A stretch of 64,000 nt of DNA, taken from the NCBI GenBank assembly GCA_963580455.1, contig OY756972.1, positions 7,579,001 to 7,643,000 of the forward strand, given 5' to 3'. Shown one piece after another: positions 10,777 to 19,915 of this stretch. The position numbers and the translations under genes were made by a program. The stretch comes from Euonymus europaeus. Taxonomy: Eukaryota; Streptophyta; Magnoliopsida; Celastrales; Celastraceae. Position 1 is the first letter of the stretch. Every line of letters starts with the position of its first letter. The notes under the pieces were generated by a model that worked only from the letters and a program-made list of their open reading frames with translations, had not been told where the DNA came from and did not search any database.

Positions 10777-13075
10777 ATGGCTCCTAAATGTAGCGCGGCT
10801 CATCCTACTAACCTTACCCATGAGGATGACTCATTCAATGAGACCCTAATGTAAAAGTACTTGCAAGCGCACAAGTGTACTGATGTAGCACAAAGTGTGA
10901 GTACAAGGTCGATCCCACAGAGACAAGTTTAATCGAATAATGCACTTAACTAATAAAACCAACGACAATTTAAATACGGAAAATATTTTTGATTATTTAG
11001 AACAATGAGCAAAACAGAGTTTTAACAATTACAATTAGAAAAACCTAGGGCATAACCTTGCCAAGCAATCCTATTATGAGATACAAAAGTTAAGCAATTG
11101 GTATCAATTCCAATTCAAGGGTCGATTCCTCACTCAATTATGTCATTCCATTGATCATGGCAACAACACGTATTATTGATACCCAATTAATCCTGTTTGA
11201 TGGCAGTATTTAATTTAGTAAAAATAATCCATTACGACTGGAAGAATTAAACAACCAATCAATCCCCTAAACCTGGATCAGAGCATTCGACAATTAATCT
11301 CCTTAATTCCGATTCTACCAAAATACATAAATACGGATCGTTTATGTGATTTGGCTAGATGAGTATAATAAACAACATAATTGGTGATCAAACAACTATG
11401 TAGAAATCATACTTTAAAGTATGGTAATTAAGAACAAGAATTAAGAATTGAATCAAAAGCTTGGAATATAGATCAAATCAACTAATAATATTCATGCTTG
11501 GCTAGGTCAAACCCTAGAATTAAGTTTAGTTACAAACCATAGCAATAAATGTACAAGAAAAGAGAGAAGAAACCATAGTTGGATTCACCAAAGGAAGGAA
11601 GAAGAAGATGAAGAAGTTGCAGCCGTCTCTCCCTTTCTAGTCAAATGTTGGAACCCCCCGTCTTTTCTATTTTAAGCCTTATTTATACCTCAAGTGGGGT
11701 TCCCCTAGGTTTACACAAGTAAAAGACTTAAAAACCTAGTCAACTAAGTCTGCAGCAATTCTAGAAATGTAATTCTGGTCAGAGTGCTCTTCTGGCGCTG
11801 GAGCGTTGGAAGGGCGTTTTCCTTTGCCTCTGAAATGCTGGAGCACTGGTAGGGTGTTGAAAAGGCGTTTTCCTCTCGTTTTTAGCCAAATATTCTCCAA
11901 TTCAACCACAACTTCACTTCAACCCTCCTACATACAAAACACACAAAATCTCAAAGTATCAACTCAATCTTAACACAAAATAATGTAAATGTGTACCAAA
12001 ATATGCATGTAAATGTGGTATAAAATACATACATCAGACCCCCATTGAGTTAGAGAACCAGTTTTCTCCCAATGTGCTCATGCATTTGAAGAATCACTTT
12101 TCAATCACCTTTTTGCTGACCCACTCACTATCATTCTTTGTGGATCCTGATCCCCATAATGAATGACCCATCTATCCTGATGTAGTCTGAGCTTTCTATT
12201 AGACTCTTACTATAGAAACACCATAAAAGGATGAATCAGATGAGGACCATAATTTCACAAATGACAATTATAGGAGAAACCATTGTTTGTTTCTCCACTT
12301 CTGACATATGCAGACGTTTTGGTTCTCCAGTCTATTTGGAGGAAAGCTATGCCTTTTAAGTGGCAAGACACAATACCTGATTCTCATCGATCCTTATCTT
12401 TACATCAGGTCCCTACTGTTCATAATACTAACCATGTGCATCGGGCCAAACTACATCGAGAGCCATGGTTCTTGTATTTCGCTATATGTGAGAACCTTAT
12501 TCCCTAGGGGCATGATTAGGAATGACACGAGCCCTTCATGGCCACACTTTATCACATGCAACAGGGGGAATGGTTTGATTTTAAGGATATCTATATGAAG
12601 ACCATTCTGAAAGCGAAGAAAATGGTGGAGCTTACTGCTAGTGTGCAGTCCAAGCAAGAAACCTTGATGAAATTATGCATCTAAGAAGCGTTTGTTCTTC
12701 CCATGCTTAATCACTCATTTTCTATAGTTCCAAAATATTGAGGTTCCCTTCAGTATGGTTCCATTTCCTTTAGCTATCTTCTCAGAAGCCAAGTAAAACC
12801 TCAGCTATTGACATATAGATAAAACAACTACTACTATTGCTACTCCAGGACCTCCTCCCTCTAAGCATGTTGTTGCATCATTCTCTACCCTTTTGGAGCA
12901 TGCTCGTGAGTTTCGATCTCTCAGTGATGACATCTTTCTTCTTCGCGAGGAGATTCAACGTGATTTCACAAACCTACATGGTGAAATAATAAGTGGTTTC
13001 ATTGACATGTGGGCTGCCCTTGCTACTATCTTATCTCGCATGCTGCCACCCCTCGTCGATCGTTGACTACACCAT
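10777..13075 (+). pseudogene. Env-position ORF relic of the Athila-like element, split by a solo LTR
   Basis: An ATG in good context (ACCATGG) opens MAPKCSAAHPTNLTHEDD, and the frame is cut at 10846 by the LTR insertion. It resumes after 12041 with IELENQFSPNVLMHLKNHF, followed by stops. Later fragments include TYADVLVLQSIW (12283-12507) and a Leu/Glu-rich segment near 12890-13040 (LEHAREFRSLSDDIF) that could form a coiled coil. Its place downstream of integrase and upstream of the polypurine tract is where Athila elements carry an env-like ORF; the assignment rests on position, not on a domain. A gag of another element is the alternative. Confidence 0.45.
10842..12041 (-). repeat. Solo LTR 10847-12036 with 5-bp target duplication GACCC
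   Basis: GACCC at 10842-10846 and 12037-12041 flanks a 1190-bp unit that starts TAATGT and ends ACATCA on the plus strand (inverted ends with one mismatch). Its reverse complement aligns along much of its length with the LTR beginning at 19916, so the two belong to related families in opposite orientation. No internal region is present, so it is a solo LTR formed by LTR-LTR recombination. It interrupts the env-position ORF, and the flanking codons rejoin in register when it is removed. Confidence 0.85.
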
Positions 13076-14448
13076 CATGTCATGTCCTTTTTTGTTTGTT
13101 TTTTTTTATTTGTATTTTACTAAGGAGATTGAATTTTTTAAGTGTGAGGGTGTGGAATTATGCCATATGTTTGACAAAAATTTGTATGTTTGTGGGTAGC
13201 ATTATGGTAAACCCTCACGAGACTATACTCGTCCTAGTAGGGGCACCTAGGGGTTTAAAGCCTTGTACCATCATGTATTCCTACGAAAGTGGATTCTTAA
13301 TAGAGTAGTCGGATTTATATTTCTGTGTTTTGTTCCATGCTCCTCCTCCATGATGAAATTAATTTTATTCTACCTGATCATTCTTATGGATATGATGTTT
13401 AATTCTGTGAGTAGGAAGCTAAAATTTACATGAATCATTACTTGACATGTGAAATCGAGAAGTTTCATGCTACTTCTCATCACATAGATACTTGGTGAGA
13501 CTTGAGCCTATCCTTTATTTTGAGCAATGTATTTCTTACTTTATATATTCTTTCGTGCTTCAATTCTTTTTGCTAATCTCATGCTTATTGCAATCATGAA
13601 CCAAGAATATGTTCTTGTGAATTTATGTCTTGATGAATTTTTCTTATAATAACTTGGTCAAGTCTAAGACATTAACGTAGGCCTTCTTTTGCTTTGTTTG
13701 AGCCTTTCTAGCATTCCCTTTTATATGTTTACCGCTAGAAACCCCATTGAGACCAAACATGAATTTTTCTTAATATACCCAACTGACTTCTTGTACTTAA
13801 TTTCTAGATTTCTTGACTTATTGGGAATTAGCATAGTTTGTGTGCTTGAGAGAACCATAGGTTTGAAGAAAGTGGTTTAGATTTGATATATGTGCTTATT
13901 GCCAATTATGTCAAAGTTTGTATTTTGGGAAGTCAAAAGACAACAAGTGTGGAGGTATGGCAGATATGGCTAGATGAAAGAAAAATAAAAGAAAAACAAA
14001 ATAAAAGAAAAATGTGAACGACTTTGGAAAAAGAAAAAGAAATGATGAGAGAGAAAAAGGAAGTGCAAAAATGAGGGCAAGTAGCTTGAAGAAGTGATGT
14101 GAGTAATTCTGAAAAGATGAGAACTATAGTATGGCTGAAAGACGTGCTATTATGAGTAGTGACGATACATTATGTGAATTCATTTAATGGTTTTCTTCAA
14201 GCTTACTTGTGTTTCAAATACCCTCTTTGCCAATATTACCACCCTTTTACCTTTATGTTACAAGTCTAAGAGCCCTACTTGATCTTAGAATAGCTATGTT
14301 TGAATTTGAGTTTGATTCAAGACATGGTTCATGATTCTTGGTAAGTGATTTTCGTTGATGAGACTCACAATATGATATTTATCTTAGTCATCTTTCATAA
14401 TCATTTGTATGTGAGTTTTGATATTCTTCCATTCATCTCATTTCACCT
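13076..14448 (+). other. 3' untranslated region of the Athila-like element, left part
   Basis: Contains a purine-rich TTAAGTGTGAGGGTGTGG word at about 13139-13156 and a second GTGTGGAGG near 13948, both like the polypurine tracts that recur in the 3' regions of Athila-type elements. Short open frames here show no domain. The region continues at 19617 after the copia insertion. Confidence 0.55.
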
Positions 14449-14453
14449 GCATA

Positions 14454-14678
14454 TATAGAACCCACTTTCCCAACAACTTCATTGACTAATTGTCCAAATA
14501 ATACAAACTCAATTATTACTTGACAAATCACTATCAACATATGTCTCTTCATCTCATTGTATAGTTACCGTTACTTCAACGGTACCATTGTTGTGTATAT
14601 ATTTTGCTATTGTATAGCTTCATGGATTTATTGAATGATAAAACTCTCAATTTAATCTTACAAGCTCAAACTCTTTTA
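14454..14678 (+). repeat. copia-2 5' LTR
   Basis: A 225-bp unit running TATAGAACCC...CTCTTTTA. It differs at 7 positions from the 3' copy. It contains TATATATTTTG near 14597, a possible TATA element. It is followed directly by the primer site (TGATATCGGAGC). Confidence 0.93.
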
Positions 14679-15659
14679 TGATATCGGAGCGGGTTGATAA
14701 TCAAACTGTAAATCCTGCTTCTTCCTCAACATCTGCCTCCATGTCTACTGCTACTGGAGATGAAGTTTCTACTGTTGTGGCTAAATATGAGAAATCCCTC
14801 ATAGCTATTAATGCAAGCTCACAACTGGCGTTAAAGCTCACCACAACTAATTTTCCTGCATGGAGATTACAGTTCATGACAGTGTTACGAGGCTACAGGT
14901 TGCTGGGTTATGTGGATGGAAGTGTTGCCTGTCCACCCACCTCAGAACCAGAGAAACAAGAGCACTGGATATGTCAAGATAGCCTATTCTTGAATGCAAT
15001 CATCGCTTCCTTACATGAGTCTACCATTCCATTATTGGGAGATGTCTCTACAAGCCAAGAAGCATGGACCAAACTTCATGGTTTATTTGCAAATAAATTC
15101 AGGTCTCGAATTGTGCAGCTCAAACATAAATTAGTCACCATTTTGAGAGCAAACCGAAAGATTGAAGAGTATCTCAACGAGATTAAGTAAATAGCGGATG
15201 AGCTTGCTTTAATTGGAAATCCAGTTGAAGAAGAAGACCTTGTCATTTTTATTTTGAATGGTCTAGGAGCTGAATACAAGGGCATTGTAGAATCTGTAAA
15301 TGGGAGAGAAAATCCCATCTCATATGAAGCTCTTAGAAGTCTACTTCTCAGTCAAGAAGCATACCAACTTCGGCTAGAACAAAGCCAAGCTCAACTTATT
15401 GCCACTGTAAACTTTGCCCAGAAACAAACTTCTCAACAATCAAGGCCTCCTGGCAACTATCAACGGAATTACAATCAAAGATCTCAAGGAAATTATAGGA
15501 ATAATTCATCTCATCAACCATCCTTTTTTCAAAAACTTTCAAAATCAGGCCAACAATGGAGGAAATCGGCAGAGAGGAAGAATATTTTGTCAAATTTGTG
15601 AAAAACCAGGTCATTCAGCCCGTACTTGCTGAAAACTTAAGGCCTATGTATCTGACTCT
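14678..15659 (+). pseudogene. copia-2 gag
   Basis: The first ATG (14678) straddles the last LTR base and the primer site and reads MISERVDNQ; ATGs further in near 14741 are alternatives. The capsid-like domain holds LKLTTTNFPAWRLQFMTVLRG and WTKLHGLFANKFRSRI. TAA at 15188-15190 breaks the frame at EIK-IADELALIG, where Gln is expected; the frame then continues to 15601. A frameshift near 15590 leads to the zinc knuckle CQICEKPGHSARTC (about 15591-15632), followed by TGA where a Trp codon is expected. Role when active: RNA-binding particle protein. Confidence 0.88.
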
Positions 15660-16175
15660 ATGCCTCCTGCTGAAGCTCACTATGCCTCTAGCTCACAAGG
15701 ATCTACTAACTCAACATATCAACCATGGACTGGCTCCACTCCTCAATCCCAACCGTGGCTTGTAGACTCAGGTGCTACACATCATATGACTGTCGATCTT
15801 AGCCATCTCAACATTAACTCTGAATATGATGGCACATATGAGGTCAAAATAGGAGATGGAATAGGTTTGAATGTCACACATACAGGCACATGTCACATAC
15901 ACACACCTAATAAAAAATTCACTCTTGCACATACTTTATGCGTTCGTCAAATTAAAAGAAACTTGTTGTCTTTTCACCAGTTTACTCGTACTAATAATGT
16001 GTTCTTAGAATTTCAACCTTCTTATTTTTTGGTTAAGGATTTGCAGTCGGGAGCATTGCTGGCTCAGGGTCCATGCGTTGAAGGAGTCTATCAACTCACA
16101 CCTCAGTATTCCAAATCTGCTTTGCTTGCACGAAAATCTAGTTTGGGTGTTTGGCACCAACGTTTGGGTCATCCC
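15660..16175 (+). pseudogene. copia-2 protease and start of the pre-integrase zinc region
   Basis: WLVDSGATHHM is the copia aspartic protease active site. It is followed by LCVRQIKRNLLSFHQF and then WHQRLGHPNS, the H-x4-H half of the HHCC zinc site. The open frame (15660-16385) runs into the triplicated segment, where it ends prematurely. Confidence 0.9.
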
Positions 16176-16721
16176 AATTCTGTGCTTTTATCTTATCTTT
16201 TGAAAAATGCAAATTTAAGTCGTGTAGTGTCATCTTCTTCTTTGTTTTGCAACTCTTGTGATATCAATAAAATCCACAAGTTTCCTTTTGGACAATCAAC
16301 TGTTACTAGTACTGCCCTATTACAAATTCTTTATTCGGATGTATGGGGACCAACCCCAATTCTGTGCTTTTATCTTATCTTTTGAAAAATGCAAATTTAA
16401 GTCGTGTAGTGTCATCTTCTTCTTTGTTTTGCAACTCTTGTGATATCAATAAAATCCACAAGTTTCCTTTTGGACAATCAACTGTTACTAGTACTGCCCC
16501 ATTACAAATGCTTTATTCGGATGTATGGGGACCAACCCCAATTCTGTGCTTTTATCTTATCTTTTGAAAAATGCAAATTTAAGTCGTGTAGTGTCATCTT
16601 CTTCTTTGTTTTGCAACTCTTGTGATATCAATAAAATCCACAAGTTTCCTTTTGGACAATCAACTGTTACTAGATTTGCCCCATTACAAATTCTTTATTC
16701 GGATGTATGGGGACGAACCCC
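16176..16721. repeat. Three tandem copies of a 182-bp coding segment
   Basis: The same 182-bp unit starts at 16176, 16358 and 16540 (AATTCTGTGCTTTTATC...) with only a few substitutions. It encodes the C-x2-C half of the HHCC zinc site (LFCNSCDINK) and the lead-in to the first integrase Asp (LYSDVWG). Since 182 is not a multiple of 3, each added copy shifts the frame and yields a stop. The joints lie at a CCC/CCCC match between the start and end of the unit. Confidence 0.95.
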
Positions 16722-17178
16722 GGTAGCTTCTATTTTTGGTTATAAATATTATGTTATTTTTGTAGATCATTTTACTAGGTATACTTGGTTATTTCCATTA
16801 TTTTGCAAATCTGATGTTTTGACTGTCTTTTTACAGTTTCAAAGGCCTGTTGAACGCCAATTTGATGCTAAGATAAAGACTCTATACACTGACAATGGTG
16901 GAGAGTATGTTAAGCTTCAAGCTACATTAAACCAACTTGGTATATCTTGGCGCCAATCTCCACCATATACTCCTCAACATGTTGGATTAGCTGAACGGAA
17001 ACATCATCATATTGTAGAAACTGGGAAAACCCTATTAGCTCATGCTCATCTTTCTCCTAAATTTTGGTCCTTTGCGTTTGAGACAGCCGTATATCTACTA
17101 AATAGACTTCCTCTCACTACCACAAAACCCTATTGTCCTTAACAGCTTTTATTCAAAACTTCACCTAACTATCACAAA
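16540..17178 (+). pseudogene. copia-2 integrase
   Basis: The third copy of the 182-bp unit leads in frame into the catalytic core: SDVWG (first Asp), YTDNGGEY (second Asp), and LAERKHHH (Glu). FWSFAFETAVYLLNRLP follows, as in copia integrases. A TAA at 17140-17142 interrupts the C-terminal part, which resumes as LRVFGCLCYPWLKPY (17179). The DDE residues themselves are all present. Confidence 0.92.
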
Positions 17179-19456
17179 TTGCGTGTGTTTGGATGCCTGT
17201 GCTATCCCTGGTTAAAGCCTTATGCTCCCAACAAACTAGAACCAAAATCTTCTCCTTGCATCTTTCTAGGATATTCTACCTCTCAAAGCTCGTTCAAATG
17301 CTATGAACCTAAATCTGGCAAAGTCTATCTATCACGTCATGTTCTTTTTCGTGAAAACATCTGTCCCGGTGTCCCTATCACCTCTTCCCAATCAACCTTT
17401 ATTTATGATAACTCAGACCCTACCTTTGAAAACTCTTCCAACGGTACTTTACCTCCCATGTCTTTTTCCACACCAATTTCCTTTAGCCCATGTCCCACCT
17501 CTCCTTTATTCCACTCTATTTCACCTGTACGTAGCTCTAATTCTTCTCCTTTTTCCACAAGTCACACAATCAATGCCTATTTTGTCCCCCTCTGACCCAC
17601 CAAGCACTACATCTTTGTCCCCCTCTGACCCACCAAGCACTACATCTTTGTCCACCTCTGACCCACCAAGCACTACCTCTTTGTCCACAAGTCCTCATTC
17701 AACTACTTCTTTAAACCCATCTGACCCACTCTCTCCTCCTCCCCCAAGAACACACTCCATGGTCACATGTTCCATGAACAATATCTATAAACCTAAACAT
17801 CTTCATCATAGTACCCTACACCCGACTCATACTACCTCTAAACCTCATACCATTTATCAAGCTCTTAAATCTCAAGAATGGCTTCAAGCTATGCAAGCCG
17901 AACTAGATGCTCTTCATCAACACTCTACTTGGAAACTTGTGCCACCCGATCCTCATGCCAAACCCATCGGTTCTAAGTGGGTGTTTCGCATTAAACGTAA
18001 CCCTGACGGTACTATTCAATCCTACAAGGCCCGCCTTGTTGCACAAGGATTTCTTCAGCGTCCTGGGCTCGATTATAGCCAAACTTTTAGTCCTGTTGTC
18101 AAAGCTGCCACTATTCGCTTGGTTCTCTCTTTGGCTGTTATGAATAACTGGCCCTTAAAGCAACTCGATGTGAACAATGCGTTCCTACATGGCACACTCC
18201 ATAAAACTGTCTTAATGAAACAACCTCCAGGGTTTATTGATCCTCAACATCCAAAGCATCTATGTTTGCTTCAAAAATCCATTTACGGGCTTAAACAGGC
18301 TCCAAGAGCTTGGTTTCATGCCTTACGAGATGCTCTTCTTAAATTGGGTTTTCTAAACTCTAAAGCCGATACTTCTCTTTTTATTTACAATTCTGGCTCT
18401 ACTACTGCTTATGTTTTAGTTTATGTAGATGATTTAATTCTTACTGGTACTCATTTGGATTTTATTCATTATGTTACTACAGCCTTGGCTGCTAAATTTT
18501 CTCTTAAAGAATTAACTGACTTATCATATTTTTTAGGGATTGAAGCTGTGCATACTCCTGGTCAACTCTTCTTATGTCAACACAAATATATAAGAGACTT
18601 GCTTGTTCGTGCAAACATGGTTGGGTCTAAGTCTGTTGATACTCCACTTCCTTCCTTATTTCATATATCTCAAAACACTGGCACTGCCCTTTCTGAGGAA
18701 GCTACTATTTATCGTCAATTAGTTGGCGGTCTTCAATATCTGTCTCTCACTCGACCTGAGATTAGCTATGCAGTTAATCGTCTGGCTCAATATTTGGCTC
18801 ATCCAACCACTGCCCATTGGGATACCTTGAATCGTCTTCTTCGTTATCTCAAAGGAACCATTCACCACGGTCTTCTATTTTATAGTGGTTCCAACTACAC
18901 TCTTCGAGCCTATTCTGACGTAGACTGGGCTGGTAATCCTGATGATCGATCATCCATTACTTCCTATATTATTTTCCTAGGCCCAAATCCCATCTCTTGG
19001 CGCTCCAAGAAACAACGCGCCATTGACCGTTCTTCCACAGAGGCGGAGTATCGTTCCTTGGCCAGCACTGCCTGTGAAGTTGTATGGCTTACTCAGCTTC
19101 TTTGTGAGCTGCGAGTTCCCCTTGTTCATCCTCCACTATTACTTTGTGATAACCTTGGTGCCACTCATCTTAGTCTCAATCCAGTGCTCCATTCCAAGAT
19201 GAAACACATAGCTATTGATCTCCATTTCCTTCGTGATCTTGTTCAGAAGAAGGTTCTTCATGTCAAACATCTCTCTACCACATTTCAACTAGTTGATATT
19301 CTCACTAAATCTCTTTCCAAACTGCGCTTTCTTCAATTACGTGCCAAGATCAAGCTGCATGATGGCACCATGATCTTGCGGGGATATATAGAACCCACTT
19401 GCCCAACAGCTTCATTGACTAATTGTCCAAATAATACAAACTCATTTATTACTTGA
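17179..19456 (+). pseudogene. copia-2 integrase tail, reverse transcriptase and RNase H
   Basis: 17179-17595 encodes the integrase tail (FLGYSTSQSSFKCY); a frameshift near 17570-17600 passes to the long frame ending at 19456. That frame holds RT (SKWVFRIKRNPDGTI, KARLVAQGF, LDVNNAFLHGTL, active site YVDDLILTG near 18421-18447, SYFLGIE) and RNase H (DVDWAGNPDDR, RSSTEAEYRSLA, LVDILTKSL). All expected RT and RNase H catalytic motifs are intact in a single open frame. The frame ends within the 3' LTR. Confidence 0.93.
17586..17690 (+). repeat. 33-bp coding minisatellite, three copies plus a decayed fourth
   Basis: TCTGACCCACC recurs at 17591, 17624 and 17657, a constant 33-bp step that repeats an 11-residue Ser/Pro/Thr-rich unit (SDPPSTTSLS-like). 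It lies in the variable linker between integrase and RT, where length change keeps the frame. Confidence 0.92.
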
Positions 19457-19611
19457 CAAGTCACTGTCAACATATGTCTCTTCATCTCACTGTATAGTTA
19501 CCGTTACTTCAACGGTACCATTGTTGTGTATATATTTTGCTCTTGTATAGCTTCATGGATTTATTGAATGATAAAACTCTCAATTTAATCTTACAAGCTC
19601 AAACTCTTTTA
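19387..19611 (+). repeat. copia-2 3' LTR
   Basis: A 225-bp partner of 14454-14678. The sequence before it, CTTGCGGGGATA (about 19375-19386), is the polypurine tract. Confidence 0.93.
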
Positions 19612-19616
19612 GCATA

Positions 19617-19915
19617 CACATGAGGGACTTATTACAATCAACTTCAAGTGTAATTTCTTTTTTACTGACATTTCAGTGAGTTTTGAAGTTGAAGCTAAGA
19701 GTTATGTGACGAGTGAATGACTATATACTTAAGATGGATGTGTCGATGAGCTGATTCTTTTTTTTTAAGCTACTCTTGTGAAATTATTGTTTATAATCTA
19801 TAGTTGCGAGCTTGTGAGTTGAATTTCTAAAACTAATGGAGATATGAAACTTGTATGTGTTGTGTTGTTCAATTACTTTTTTGGAGGACGAGAAACAAAT
19901 AAGTGTGGGGGTATT
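19617..19915 (+). promoter_or_regulatory. Athila-like 3' UTR, right part, with polypurine tract 19901-19915
   Basis: Continues the region left of the copia insertion. It ends GGACGAGAAACAAATAAGTG followed by TGGGGGTATT directly before the LTR start TGATG, the usual end of Athila-type elements. Confidence 0.75.

Larger units (their letters stand above)
14449..19616 (+). mobile_element. Complete Ty1/copia element copia-2 with target duplication GCATA
   Basis: GCATA at 14449-14453 and 19612-19616 flanks an element of 5158 bp (14454-19611) with two 225-bp LTRs. Counting by eye, the LTRs differ at 7 of 225 positions (about 3%). With a commonly used plant rate this suggests an age of about one million years (inference). 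The order gag, protease, integrase, RT, RNase H is complete, but stops, frameshifts and an internal triplication disable the polyprotein. RT and RNase H remain open in a long frame. Confidence 0.95.

Noticed and set aside
12283..12598. Intact small host gene
   Set aside because: The overlapping frames continue the decayed env-position ORF of the surrounding element, with stops on both sides.
17586..17690. Regular short repeats that could suggest a CRISPR array
   Set aside because: The 33-bp units are contiguous, without spacers, and encode a repeated peptide in a copia polyprotein.
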